Shown here: piece by piece, positions 19,092-28,869 of the stretch
Position numbering within the stretch: position 1 is the first letter of the stretch
How the letters are laid out: each line of letters starts with the position of its first letter
NCBI GenBank assembly: GCA_014239155.1
Contig: JAAZZQ010000076.1
Span: 62,001 to 126,000, forward strand
Length of the DNA: 64,000 bases
Source of the DNA: Lachnospiraceae bacterium
GTDB taxonomy: Bacteria; Bacillota; Clostridia; Lachnospirales; Lachnospiraceae
Direction: 5' to 3'
Position numbers and translations under genes: made by a program
The notes under the pieces: generated by a model
Seen by the model: the letters and a program-made list of their open reading frames with translations, nothing else
Database searches by the model: none
What the model was told of the DNA's origin: nothing

Positions 19092-20936
19092 ATGATTTCA
19101 ATGCAGATTAATTCTGAAGTGGACAAGATTGTCAATAAAGTGACGCAACAGGACAGGATTCGATTTAATGAGATAACAAGATATCCTTTGTGTATTTTAT
19201 ATAAGGAATTTTCTGAGAATATAGAACAGATGCTTGAGGCAGAACTCATTACAAAATTTGGAAATGAAAGAGCTGTTATTTTATCCAAAGAGCCTGGTGG
19301 AACAATGTCAAATTCCTTGCATCAGGCAGTACTATACTTTCAGGAAAAGATGGAGGATGGCAGTTTGCAGAGGCTGAACCAGTATTATATTCCAATTATT
19401 TTTATGGCCGATAGCCTTGATGCCAGCCAGATGATTGCTGATATGCGTGCGCTACATAATGCGTTAAAACAGGAAGGTCTGAATGATAGATGCCAGATTT
19501 GTTTTTATTGTATTTTCGATTATGCAAAGATGGATGGTAAAAAATGCAGGGAACAACTAACGCTACTTCAAAAGAATAAATCAGGTCAATATCCTATTGG
19601 TATCTTTTCGCAGGACAATACATGTAAGTCTGAGTATTCAAAATATAAAAATGTAATACAGTCGATGGTTATGCATATTTTTTTGCAGTCAATAGATTTG
19701 AGAAAGCACATTTGTATGACATGGAATTATGAAAGGTGCATTGATTCCAATTTTGTGGTTGGATATTGGAAACTTGATATTCTCAAACAAAAAATTATAG
19801 ATTATCTAATTGATTGTATTATGCAGCAACATAAGCGTATTACTGAAATCGGAGAATATAGGGGAAGGATACATCAAGTGATTGATGGTATGATGGATTA
19901 TATATCAGATGAATTGCTTATGGTATTTTGCAAAATGCCAGTTCATTATAATCAGTTAAATGAATACCTGCGACCAGGAATATTTAGAACAGCGAGAGAT
20001 ATTACATATAGAGAGCTAATGCTAAGTATGTATGGCAGTGAAAATCCTTGCTATGAATTTTTAAAAGTAAATATTCCGGACAGTACTTCTGAGGATTATA
20101 TAAATTTATTCTTTGCTTCCCCACAGCTAGGAAACTTATATGCAGTAAAGAATGATTTATATGTTGTATTACAGGACATTCAAAAGGATTATGAAAAAGA
20201 AATAAAAGTTTATCAATCTGAACGAATCTCTGACAGCGCATATTATCGAATTGGGTACAGGACAAATTGGGCAGATATTATCAATACTCTTAAGAATAAC
20301 TTTTGGCAGATAGACGCTAAAATATTTCGATTGGAACGAAAAATTCAGTTTGTAAATGTGTTAAAAAAACGGATAGATTCTCCTGATTTTCAGAAGTATA
20401 TTAGGGAGAATGAGAAACGAAATAGAGATGAGATTAATGCTCTTGTCTCTATTCGGGCAGAGGCAGTGATGCCAGCGAATCCTACTTTGAATGCAGTTAA
20501 TTTTCAACCATCTATCCAAGTGAATAATAGTATATTCCGATGGGATATGGATGTACTTAATTGTGATATGTTTGATGCTATGCAAAAAAATATAACTAAT
20601 TTAAGAGATCAAGTTGATAAGTGGCTGCAAGAAAATATAGCGACTGTTTTGGGAGATTTTGTCCAACGTCTGGATAATATGAAAAGTAATCATTTGATGG
20701 AGTCCTATTATTCAACTAAGCTCTATTTACCCACAAATGTAAGGGAAGCAGAGGCACTGTTTATCGCGTCGAATCGAGTTGGGAGTAGCAATGATGTTCA
20801 GAGAATTGAGAACATTATTCGTTCGAGTTTGCCTGAAGCTGATATAATACAATGCGATTGGGAGAACAATATGTGTTTTGAGCTGTTTGCATTTAGGAGA
20901 ATAGAAGACTTTTCAGATATTTATAATATGAATTGA
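19092..20936 (+). CDS. Unrecognised 614-aa protein following the tubulin-like gene
   Basis: I place the start at ATG 19092, eight bases after GAGGAG. An in-frame ATG at 19068 overlaps the previous stop by 4 bases but has a poorer RBS. No signal peptide, transmembrane helix or nucleotide-binding motif was found. Residues 70-200 alternate strands and helices (for example YYIPIIFMADSLDASQMIAD), and 330-620 are helical and charged with coiled-coil character. Placement directly after the tubulin homologue, with coupling to the next gene, suggests a dedicated partner such as a filament-binding or bridging protein. That is inference; the family is not recognised. Confidence 0.5.
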   Translation: MISMQINSEVDKIVNKVTQQDRIRFNEITRYPLCILYKEFSENIEQMLEAELITKFGNERAVILSKEPGGTMSNSLHQAVLYFQEKMEDGSLQRLNQYYIPIIFMADSLDASQMIADMRALHNALKQEGLNDRCQICFYCIFDYAKMDGKKCREQLTLLQKNKSGQYPIGIFSQDNTCKSEYSKYKNVIQSMVMHIFLQSIDLRKHICMTWNYERCIDSNFVVGYWKLDILKQKIIDYLIDCIMQQHKRITEIGEYRGRIHQVIDGMMDYISDELLMVFCKMPVHYNQLNEYLRPGIFRTARDITYRELMLSMYGSENPCYEFLKVNIPDSTSEDYINLFFASPQLGNLYAVKNDLYVVLQDIQKDYEKEIKVYQSERISDSAYYRIGYRTNWADIINTLKNNFWQIDAKIFRLERKIQFVNVLKKRIDSPDFQKYIRENEKRNRDEINALVSIRAEAVMPANPTLNAVNFQPSIQVNNSIFRWDMDVLNCDMFDAMQKNITNLRDQVDKWLQENIATVLGDFVQRLDNMKSNHLMESYYSTKLYLPTNVREAEALFIASNRVGSSNDVQRIENIIRSSLPEADIIQCDWENNMCFELFAFRRIEDFSDIYNMN

Positions 20937-20959
20937 GATTGTCTAAGGAGGATATTGGC

Positions 20960-21496
20960 ATGCCCGAAAACGTATTTATTCGATGTGAAGGAAATTTCAT
21001 AAAGGTGAATTGGGAATGGGGAAGTGGTGATTTCATTTCCATGAAAATCTTCTATAAGAAAAAAGAAATTGAGAACGGAGATGGTTCTGAGTTTATATTA
21101 GGAGGCGTTCTGTATTATCCCGGGAAGCAAAATGGCAATGCGGAGAAAAGGTTGACAAACGAAAATGGTCTGTATACTTTTACGCTACTGCCAGTTGGGA
21201 AAAATGGAATTTCTGGACAAAAGACAGTGGTTACGGATATTATGCTGGGAGAGCAAAAAGAAGTAAATTGGCATATTGTTTATCAAAAGGACAGAGTTTT
21301 GATTGTTTTTCCAAAACTGGAGTTCACCATTCCGTCAAATGTAGTCCTTATAAAATATGATAATTATATAGCGCCATTAAATTATGCGATTAATGGTGAT
21401 AGCAGGTTATTTTTCCCATTTAAAGTAGATACAGGGCATATTGCGTTGATCGCGAAGAAACCATACGATAAAGTATATCAGTTTATACAGATTTAA
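20960..21496 (+). CDS. Small predicted beta-sandwich protein
   Basis: A 178-aa protein. ATG 20960 is chosen because AAGGAGG lies eight bases upstream; an in-frame TTG at 20933 overlaps the previous gene. The sequence is almost all short alternating strands (FIRCEGNFIKVNWEWGSGDF, LYTFTLLPVGKNGISGQKTV, DRVLIVFPKLEFTIPSNVVL), suggesting one or two Ig/fibronectin-III-like domains without a signal peptide. No catalytic motif is seen. It is followed after 12 bases by the TRAFAC GTPase. It may be an adaptor of the complex. Confidence 0.45.
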   Translation: MPENVFIRCEGNFIKVNWEWGSGDFISMKIFYKKKEIENGDGSEFILGGVLYYPGKQNGNAEKRLTNENGLYTFTLLPVGKNGISGQKTVVTDIMLGEQKEVNWHIVYQKDRVLIVFPKLEFTIPSNVVLIKYDNYIAPLNYAINGDSRLFFPFKVDTGHIALIAKKPYDKVYQFIQI

Positions 21497-21508
21497 TAGG
21501 GAGGTATT

Positions 21509-23164
21509 ATGGCAGGATTTCATAATGTACATTGTACAAATTGCGGGAATGTATATACGGCAAATCAGATGGCAGTAAATATAGACAGGATTATTCAGAA
21601 GGACCTTGAAAAAAGGCAGTATAAAAATGAGTTTTTTAGAACTGCAAAAGAGCTGTTCGATGAGATCTGTATTGGGATGTATCAACCAAGGTTTCAGATG
21701 GAGCAGACAGAGATTTTACATGCAAATTATTTAGGAATAGACTGTAAATATGTTCTTGAATTTATCCGAAGAAAATATCAGGTAAAAATGGATATAGACA
21801 AACTCACAATTAAATCTAATGAGGATGAAGAAAAAACTATTTTTGATTCCATTGATGAGGGTTCAGAGGTTTCTGAGAGTTTTTTTGACGATCTTTGTTC
21901 TAAAATGAGCTTATATCATAAAGTGGATGTCGATGAAATGAAAAAACGAAATTATATTGAAAGGTTAATAAAGTTACTCTCAGAAAATCCAGAAAAGAAT
22001 ATTCTTGAGTGTAGCTGTGCGTTTTATACAGTGGAAGATGATAGGGGCAATGAGTTTGAAAATATGCTAATAGTGACATATTTTGATGGAGAAACAGAGT
22101 CTTTTCAACATATGGTATGTCCAAATTGTGGAGATACCTTCTATATGGATGCAGGGCAGTATGAGGAGCGTGTTATTGTTATGCTAGGGAGTTCCCGTGT
22201 CGGAAAGACAGCATATTTAGCCGCGCTAGTAGAGAAACTTATGCCTATGTATGGTGCTTCTGAATTTGAGGATAAAATTGCAATTATAAATTCAAAAGAC
22301 CGTAAGTTTGAGGATTTTAAAAGAAATGTATTGAACTTATATAGAAAAAATAAAAAAGTTATTAAGACGAGTACTACGGCTGAGACAGTCCCTTTATTTT
22401 CTCTTAAAATTAAGATAGAAGAAACAAAAAAATATGTCATTCTTACATTTGTTGATCTGCCGGGAGAGGTCTTTGTTCCACTTAGTGAAGAAGAGCATCT
22501 AACAGGAGAAGTAAGCGGGAAGTTTATAATTAATCACAGAAAAATCTGTGAATCTGCTGATATGTTTTGGTTTTGTGTTGCGCCTGTGCAGATTGATGGA
22601 CGTCTTGAACATAGAAATGAAGGATCATCCGACAGGGTTGAATTGGATATAGATATGATATTAACCAATATTGAGTCAATGATAAAATTGATAGGCAGAA
22701 AGAAGAAAGAGATTCCGCCAGCAGCAATATTGGTTACAATGAGTGATGTTATTGCAGAGGAAGAGCAGTTGTATTCTTCAACCTTTAATGAGGGATTGTA
22801 CTTAAATATGCCAGAAGGAGCCAGAGAAGTACAGTTTAAGCAAGATAGTTTTGTAGGGTTAGCAAAAAATGTGAGAAGATATTTAACCTCTCAAAATGTG
22901 AAAAATGTTGTACCACGTATTCGAGATATATTCCATGAAAAGAATTTTTTTTCAGTTGCTGCGTATGGGATTGATATTGAGGAAGGAATTAACCGCGATA
23001 AAAAACCGTATGGGATTATGCTTCCTTTTATATGGACATTGGCGGTTCTGGGGTATATTAAACCTGTGAAGTTTACCAAAGAGGAGATTGTAAAAAACCC
23101 ATTCATTAGAAAAACAGTGGAATACTATACAGAAAGTGAGAGAGAAAATTTGTTTTGGGATTGA
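21509..23164 (+). CDS. Zinc-ribbon plus TRAFAC-type GTPase
   Basis: A 551-aa protein with AGGGAGG before the ATG. A zinc ribbon is split: C9-T-N-C12 at the N-terminus and C204-P-N-C207 just before the GTPase domain. The P-loop G1 is G227-S-S-R-V-G-K-T234, and G3 is D316-L-P-G319 in LTFVDLPGEVF. G4 would be T410-M-S-D413 (ILVTMSDV), which departs from NKxD, so guanine specificity is uncertain. This matches the TRAFAC-class 'double-GTPase' proteins reported beside GAP1 proteins in predicted conflict systems. Residues 13-200 are an unassigned insert. It is the second NTP switch besides the tubulin. Confidence 0.75.
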   Translation: MAGFHNVHCTNCGNVYTANQMAVNIDRIIQKDLEKRQYKNEFFRTAKELFDEICIGMYQPRFQMEQTEILHANYLGIDCKYVLEFIRRKYQVKMDIDKLTIKSNEDEEKTIFDSIDEGSEVSESFFDDLCSKMSLYHKVDVDEMKKRNYIERLIKLLSENPEKNILECSCAFYTVEDDRGNEFENMLIVTYFDGETESFQHMVCPNCGDTFYMDAGQYEERVIVMLGSSRVGKTAYLAALVEKLMPMYGASEFEDKIAIINSKDRKFEDFKRNVLNLYRKNKKVIKTSTTAETVPLFSLKIKIEETKKYVILTFVDLPGEVFVPLSEEEHLTGEVSGKFIINHRKICESADMFWFCVAPVQIDGRLEHRNEGSSDRVELDIDMILTNIESMIKLIGRKKKEIPPAAILVTMSDVIAEEEQLYSSTFNEGLYLNMPEGAREVQFKQDSFVGLAKNVRRYLTSQNVKNVVPRIRDIFHEKNFFSVAAYGIDIEEGINRDKKPYGIMLPFIWTLAVLGYIKPVKFTKEEIVKNPFIRKTVEYYTESERENLFWD

Positions 23165-23188
23165 ATGGAAGGAAGGGTGTGAGCTGCA

Positions 23189-25702
23189 ATGATGCAATTA
23201 TTATATGGCAATGATGGTACAAATTATGTTACAGTAGCGAAATCAGCAGAATTAACACCTGTGCAGGAAAAGGAATTGTTTAAGGGATATTTAGGATATG
23301 ATTTTGTAAATAATACTTCTCTATATTCAAGTATTTCCAACCAGCCAATTTCTTTAACTTATGTTACCACAGACTTGTCTGAGAGTTTGCCAAAGGAAAT
23401 GATATTGCTGTCAAAAAATGCAAGAATGTCAAATTATCAAACCCCATCTTACTATGCTCATTTTCAGCTTATGGATATGGAGGAATCTTTGTATGGAGAA
23501 GATTTTTTGTTACTTTTGAAACGAACATTTATTAAAGATAGAAATCTATATGATTATATTGGAAGTACACTGGATAATTTTCAAAGTACAATTGACGAGT
23601 CGGTGGTATTAAATTACGATGCGATAGAGCAGGAAAAGCTAATAGCAATTGTTGCAAGTGTTTTATCAGTTGCAGATACGCTGTCAAAAAGAGTTAGTAT
23701 TATTCTGGATGTAACAGGTGACGCGTATAATGTACGCGCTCTGGATGTAATTGCAACAATCTATACATATCTGCCTTATAATATTCGTCGTAGCGTTGGG
23801 TTCTCCACATATGCGGGAGAGGATTCCAAAATTTCCAATAGAATTAAAGTGCAGCTATATACGCGTGATATGGCTGCAAAAAGAGAGGAAGGAATGATGG
23901 ACCTTGCCAATATGAATCCACAGGAAATAATACGACAGCTTCCACAAAATATTGTACAACTTGCCAAAGATTTTGTGGAGAGTGATGTATCGGTCAGAAA
24001 AGGATGGTTTCAAGCATTTATCAGTGTGTTTCAACTACAAAAAGTGACTGTAGAAGATCATGAAGCATTTTTTAAAAGTATTCGCAAATGGCAGAGAGCA
24101 GATTTGGAAACAATTAAGGATGAGATTGCCATATATGCTTATACAGAGATGCAGAAACCGGAAAAATCTATAGGATTTCAAATGTTTCAGAATACTATGA
24201 AAGAGCGTTTTTTTGTAGAAGAATATCAAGAGAGATTTCATGAGATTATCGAAGAATTACTGAAAGAACAAACGAAAATGGAATTTGATAAACGCTTAAA
24301 GGCATACATTATGCTTGGAGAGGCGATTCCGGGAATTACCTTTCAACAGGATACATTTAATAACTGGATAAAAGCAAGATATATTGATAGGATAAGGCGT
24401 GAGTCTAAAAGTGACAACCAGAAATTGCTTCAGGCTTTTAACGAATTAAATGAAAAAATTAAGAGAATAAATTATGGTGCTGAGAAGTTTGTAGAAATAA
24501 AGAGTAAAATTGAAGCTCAGCTAAAGGATGAGATACAATTAGTACAAAATCAAATAAATAAAGATATTGAAAATGAGAGGAACAGAATATGTAATGCTAT
24601 TAGGCAACCAAAAATAATTCCGTATTATAACGTGGTTGAACAAATATGCAAAGAGATTCGATATGAAGAAAATAAAAATATATTTAAACAGTTACTAGGT
24701 AAAAGAATACAGAAATATTTATTTGGTATATCATATTTTTGCAGCTATTCAGACTATAATACTCTTTTGGAGTTTGTTAATAATTGTCAGGAAATGCTTG
24801 ATGAAAAAAATTATTGTGCAATTGTAGAGATTGTGGAAGAAAAGGGAGAAGCAGTGAAAATTATGGACACATACAAAAAAATAGGGTGGAAAAATTGGAA
24901 TGATATTCTAATGACTTATCAAAATATTACGTATATGGAAATTGCTTCTAACAGAAAGAAGGATATTATTATTCCAGATTATCAATTGATAATTGATTCT
25001 GAAGAGTATTTTATTGACAGTAAAAGATTAAAAGCACTTACTCAATTTATGGTAGATCCAAAAAGTAATGAGATAGAAGCAAGAAAAATTTTTAGACAAA
25101 GTCCTAGTTTATTGTATAGTTTAATGAATATCAATATTTTTGATGAAAGGCACTTTACTTTTCTTATGGATTTTGCGCCAAATATTGGTGATCAGATGGA
25201 AGCATATCAGGAACAAATATTATGTTATTATATCAATAATTCAAATTTGTTGTCGGAGGAAAACCTTAAGAGCCAAATAGATTGTTTGGATGCTTGTCTT
25301 TTGAAACGTCTGGAAAATAATCTAAATTTATCTGAAAGAAGAAATACAAATCTAGTTCAGATGGTGATACAAAATAATATTCAACAAAATAATATTCAAG
25401 CAGTAACTGAGTTGGATTCTACAACAATAAAACTGCCGATCGTTGCATTTAGCATTTCGATATTGCCAGCACTCATGTTTATGGTATCAGCGTTTATGAC
25501 AGTATTATTAAATTCTCAATTCACTCCGCTTGCCATGTTAACAATTTTTTGTATTTTGTGTGGTGTTTCTTTGTGGGCAGTGGTAAATTTTTTATACAAA
25601 AAGGATATACATGGATGGTTTTTTGGAAGTATCATAGGTTTTGGTTTATCTGTACCAGCAATTTGGATAGCATATGTGATTGTTCATTTTATTTTAATAT
25701 AA
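23189..25702 (+). CDS. GAP1-like large protein with C-terminal membrane helices
   Basis: An 837-aa protein. The N-terminus (M-Q-L-L-Y-G-N-D-G, then TPVQEKELFKGYLGYD, YVTTDLSESLPKEMILLSKN and SYYAHFQLM) follows the pattern I recall for the N-terminal domain of 'GTPase-associated protein 1', including the Y-x-H stretch. Residues 110-250 (VASVLSVADTLSKRVSII, YNIRRSVGFSTYAG) fit its middle part, and 400-740 are coiled and helical. Three hydrophobic helices close the protein (about 750-835: IVAFSISILPALMFMVSAFM and two more). It directly follows the TRAFAC GTPase, as in GAP1 pairs. It is likely the GTPase partner at the membrane. Family call is moderate; role is inferred. Confidence 0.6.
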   Translation: MMQLLYGNDGTNYVTVAKSAELTPVQEKELFKGYLGYDFVNNTSLYSSISNQPISLTYVTTDLSESLPKEMILLSKNARMSNYQTPSYYAHFQLMDMEESLYGEDFLLLLKRTFIKDRNLYDYIGSTLDNFQSTIDESVVLNYDAIEQEKLIAIVASVLSVADTLSKRVSIILDVTGDAYNVRALDVIATIYTYLPYNIRRSVGFSTYAGEDSKISNRIKVQLYTRDMAAKREEGMMDLANMNPQEIIRQLPQNIVQLAKDFVESDVSVRKGWFQAFISVFQLQKVTVEDHEAFFKSIRKWQRADLETIKDEIAIYAYTEMQKPEKSIGFQMFQNTMKERFFVEEYQERFHEIIEELLKEQTKMEFDKRLKAYIMLGEAIPGITFQQDTFNNWIKARYIDRIRRESKSDNQKLLQAFNELNEKIKRINYGAEKFVEIKSKIEAQLKDEIQLVQNQINKDIENERNRICNAIRQPKIIPYYNVVEQICKEIRYEENKNIFKQLLGKRIQKYLFGISYFCSYSDYNTLLEFVNNCQEMLDEKNYCAIVEIVEEKGEAVKIMDTYKKIGWKNWNDILMTYQNITYMEIASNRKKDIIIPDYQLIIDSEEYFIDSKRLKALTQFMVDPKSNEIEARKIFRQSPSLLYSLMNINIFDERHFTFLMDFAPNIGDQMEAYQEQILCYYINNSNLLSEENLKSQIDCLDACLLKRLENNLNLSERRNTNLVQMVIQNNIQQNNIQAVTELDSTTIKLPIVAFSISILPALMFMVSAFMTVLLNSQFTPLAMLTIFCILCGVSLWAVVNFLYKKDIHGWFFGSIIGFGLSVPAIWIAYVIVHFILI

Positions 25703-25721
25703 GGATTGGGAGAGATAGACT

Positions 25722-26276
25722 ATGAAGTGGAAAAAAAATAAAATATTAGTATCTTTATTATGCATATCCCCGTCGTTATTGCTGGTTACAGCTACTTTGC
25801 TTATTGTACCGCGTGTTGCAAAACAGAAAGAGTCTATTCAAAATCCTACTGAATCAATTATTGATGCGGAAAGTAGAACTGAGAGTATGTTTGACACCAT
25901 AGAATCTCTTTCTTCTGAAATGTTTCAAGAGAATACGATATGGACTGACCAGTCAGAGTATCAAGAAGAGACAGAAGATATCACAAGGGCAACAAAAATC
26001 AGTCAACCAGTAGAAACAGTTACTTCAGAAGGAACAATAGAAAACAGTCAAACAATAGATCCTACAGATTTAACAACACCAGAGCAAACGGAATCTTCCG
26101 CAATGCCAGAGAATGCTACTCAATCAGACAATGTGATATCAACAAAGGCATCAGAGGAAAATAGCCAGACAATTGAGTCTATGAAATCAACGGAAACAAT
26201 AGAAAATAGTTCTCCAGAAGCATCAACAAATGTTGTTGAAGGAATAGAGCAAGGTCAACCAATAAAAACTGCCTGA
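25722..26276 (+). CDS. Single-pass Ser/Thr/Glu-rich surface protein
   Basis: A 184-aa protein with an N-terminal hydrophobic segment (ILVSLLCISPSLLLVTATLL, residues 8-27) after a Lys-rich start, so it is a signal anchor. The rest, about 150 residues, is disordered and rich in Ser, Thr, Glu and Gln, with loose repeats such as T-I-E-N-S-Q-T-I and T-E-T-I-E-N-S-S. It looks like an extracellular stalk or glycosylation substrate. No LPxTG is seen. It begins 19 bases after the GAP1-like gene and is probably in the same transcript. Confidence 0.55.
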   Translation: MKWKKNKILVSLLCISPSLLLVTATLLIVPRVAKQKESIQNPTESIIDAESRTESMFDTIESLSSEMFQENTIWTDQSEYQEETEDITRATKISQPVETVTSEGTIENSQTIDPTDLTTPEQTESSAMPENATQSDNVISTKASEENSQTIESMKSTETIENSSPEASTNVVEGIEQGQPIKTA

Positions 26277-26355
26277 CTTAAGGCGAAGGATTTCAGAAAA
26301 TAATTGATTTAAAATGACATAAACTTCTGGAAGATGCGTAGGAGGAAATGCGGCG

Positions 26356-27672
26356 ATGAATGAACCTTTGAGATGTCCGAAATGTGGAGAAATAGTGTCA
26401 AGTGGTGAACGAATGTGCCCAAAATGTTGGGCGGTACTTCCTTATGTATCACCTGAACCTGAACCTGATCCTGAACCTATACCTAATGAACCAGATATAT
26501 TGTATTCTGAAAACAAGTGTAAAAAATGCAATGCAGATTTGCCGCAGGGAGTAAAAAAGTGCCCAGAATGCGGAAAAGTGGTTAAATCTTATAAGGGTAT
26601 TTTATGGATAATTCTTCTTATTATAGTAGCACTAGCATTTGGAGTATGGCTGTTAAGAGGTAAAATAACTTCTGAGTCTGATTCAAAGCCAGAACTAAGT
26701 TCTGCGCAAAATGTACAATCAAATACAGATTCTGATTCAAAACTAGCTTCCAACTCAAAAGCAGATGATACCCAAAAAACAGTAAGTCCTCCTGATTTTG
26801 CAAAGGCAAATGAATTGCGGGATTTTGGAAAGGAATTGATTGCTGTGGATGCAACAATTCCAGAAGGAATGGAGACGCTGAGAAAGGCAATTTCTCTCTA
26901 TGTAGAAATAGCAGAACAAGCAGGAGATGCAACGTTGGTATCAAATCAAATTGAGGATACATATGCTTCCTATGAGGCGACGCTACTCAAACATAAGAGT
27001 ATGATGGAAGGCTCGTTATCTGGTGGAATTTATGCACAGATTATGGAGGAGTTAAATGATGCAGTTTCTTTCGGGGAAGATTTGATGGCTAAAGGGTATA
27101 CGATTGATGTTTCCTCTTTGACAGAGACAAGAGATACATTTCACAAAGAATATATCAAACGTATGGCGGAGGAATTTAACAGTTTTACGCAGCGGGATAT
27201 GTGGTCTCGAACGGAGGCGTGGAAATTGATAAGTGATACCGCAGGCAATATGTTTGATCCTGCGGAATTGGATGATCCTATTCGATTGCGGTATGTATAT
27301 GCACTTTCATGGTGGATACAGAGACAACTTGAAACAGAAATTGGAAATGGAACGATCACTGAAAAAGGTGCCGCAATTAAAATTGCAAATCAGATTGAGG
27401 AAATGGATTACAATCCGATGATGATACAATATTATATTACATATATGAATCATTCTGGTGAGGACTGCTCAGAAGTAGAGAAAGCATATCAGGACATTGT
27501 AGATTATCTTGCACAAACACAAGGGATACGACTTGGGGAAGACATTGCATTAGATCGATTCTGGTATTTTAATGATTTTGAAAACTATCCAGTTGATAGT
27601 AAAAATGGCGTGACTTCCCAAAATCGGCAGTGGATACGTGAGCGCATGAAATCCGTGTCCTTTACCAAATAA
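26356..27672 (+). CDS. Double zinc-ribbon membrane protein
   Basis: A 438-aa protein. Two zinc ribbons lie at the N-terminus: C7-P-K-C10 with C21-P-K-C24, and CKKC with CPEC near residues 50-70. A Pro/Glu/Asp linker of E-P-E-P-D-P-E-P type joins them. A helix at about 80-98 (ILWIILLIIVALAFGVWLL) follows, so the ribbons are cytosolic and the 340-residue C-terminal part is extracytoplasmic. That part has a polar Ser/Gln linker and then a helical domain with W/Y-rich segments. The ribbon-TM-stalk layout is common in clostridial envelope proteins. It may carry a signal between cytosol and surface within the system. Confidence 0.6.
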   Translation: MNEPLRCPKCGEIVSSGERMCPKCWAVLPYVSPEPEPDPEPIPNEPDILYSENKCKKCNADLPQGVKKCPECGKVVKSYKGILWIILLIIVALAFGVWLLRGKITSESDSKPELSSAQNVQSNTDSDSKLASNSKADDTQKTVSPPDFAKANELRDFGKELIAVDATIPEGMETLRKAISLYVEIAEQAGDATLVSNQIEDTYASYEATLLKHKSMMEGSLSGGIYAQIMEELNDAVSFGEDLMAKGYTIDVSSLTETRDTFHKEYIKRMAEEFNSFTQRDMWSRTEAWKLISDTAGNMFDPAELDDPIRLRYVYALSWWIQRQLETEIGNGTITEKGAAIKIANQIEEMDYNPMMIQYYITYMNHSGEDCSEVEKAYQDIVDYLAQTQGIRLGEDIALDRFWYFNDFENYPVDSKNGVTSQNRQWIRERMKSVSFTK

Positions 27673-27705
27673 AAATCTTGACAGAAAAAGGGTAGGAAAA
27701 GACAA

Positions 27706-28869
27706 ATGAGAAACAGAAAGTCGAATAAGGGAATTTTAATAAAAATATTAATTTTTTCTTTGGTTGTATTGGCATTGCTTTTATTGGTGGTAGCACTTAT
27801 TCACATCAGAACGCAAGAGAAGGAAAAAGAGACCTCAAAAATGACAGAAGTTGAATCATCAGAGTGTTCAGAAGTTATTAGCAGTGTTCCTGAATCTGAG
27901 GAAGAGAGTGATATTGTAATATATCCAGCTCCAGAATTTGATTTTACTTGTGAGGAGGTAACGATAAAAATTCCTGAAATGAGTGAGGAGTACACATTTG
28001 CATGGGTTAGTGATTTACATATGATTACTGATTTGATCATTAACGTTGAAAGAAAGCCTCTGCTCCGAATCGTTAGTGATTTACATATGATTACTGATTT
28101 GGATCCTGCGCAAGACGTGATGCCCGGTAATGAGGAGACAATTCAGTTTCGCTATAAATTTTTCTCTACGCCTGATGGTATGCGAAGTGTTGAGCTGTGG
28201 CCAGAAGTTGTCAAATTTCTAAATTATAGGGATTTTGATGGAATTATATTTGGTGGAGATATGCTTGATTATTACAGTGATTCTAATCTCAAGGCATTTA
28301 TGCAGGAGTTTCAGAAATTAAAATCTGAAGTGCCAATATTGTATATTCGAGCAGATCACGATTATGGATATTGGTATGGCGGGGAAGTGCTAAAAGAAAC
28401 GGATACACATGCATTACATAAGACAATTGACAAAGATGATATAAACGATAAATATTGGGAATTTGATGATTTTATTATGATAGGAGTAAATAACTCAACA
28501 AAGGATATGCCCCAAGAGCAGCTTGATCTGATATCATCTTTATATGAAAAAAACAAAAAAATAATTATGGTAACACATGTGCCTTATGCGTCTAAGATAG
28601 ATGAAAGTTTAGAGGCGTTGTCTATGGAGGTACGAAAGAAAATGTATTATTGGGGCGGAGGAGATTATATTCCAAATGCTATAACAAAAGCATATCTTGA
28701 TAAAGTTTATGCAGAGGATACAAATATTTGTCAGGTGTTAGCAGGGCATCTTCATGCACAGTGGGATGGAATGCTTACACAGCAGGTGCCTCAACACATT
28801 TTTACGCCAAGTTATATGGGAACAATAGGGATCATTCATGTAGTAGGCGAGGAAAATGGAAATGAGTAG
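27706..28869 (+). CDS. Membrane-anchored calcineurin-like metallophosphoesterase
   Basis: A 387-aa protein with a signal anchor (residues 10-32) and acidic linker. Metal motifs are D103-L-H (VSDLHMITDL), GGDMLDYY, a variant ADHDYG in place of GNHD, VTHVPY and AGHLHAQ, so the usual set is present except the Asn of GNH[DE]. It would act outside the membrane. The first motif is duplicated in frame at residues 101-110 and 123-132 by a 66-base offset (see findings), which inserts 22 residues at the active site. Such an insert could disable or alter the enzyme. It lies at the end of the operon. Confidence 0.75.
   Translation: MRNRKSNKGILIKILIFSLVVLALLLLVVALIHIRTQEKEKETSKMTEVESSECSEVISSVPESEEESDIVIYPAPEFDFTCEEVTIKIPEMSEEYTFAWVSDLHMITDLIINVERKPLLRIVSDLHMITDLDPAQDVMPGNEETIQFRYKFFSTPDGMRSVELWPEVVKFLNYRDFDGIIFGGDMLDYYSDSNLKAFMQEFQKLKSEVPILYIRADHDYGYWYGGEVLKETDTHALHKTIDKDDINDKYWEFDDFIMIGVNNSTKDMPQEQLDLISSLYEKNKKIIMVTHVPYASKIDESLEALSMEVRKKMYYWGGGDYIPNAITKAYLDKVYAEDTNICQVLAGHLHAQWDGMLTQQVPQHIFTPSYMGTIGIIHVVGEENGNE
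28006..28101 (+). repeat. Perfect 30-bp direct repeat inside the phosphoesterase gene
   Basis: Bases 28006-28035 and 28072-28101 are identical (starting GTTAGTGATTTACATATG). The 36 bases between them do not match either flank, so this is not a simple tandem duplication. The frame is kept. Confidence 0.9.

Noticed and set aside
26440-26500. Repeat of Glu-Pro-Asp codons as a regulatory repeat
   Set aside because: It encodes a proline-rich linker between two zinc ribbons; no sign of another function.
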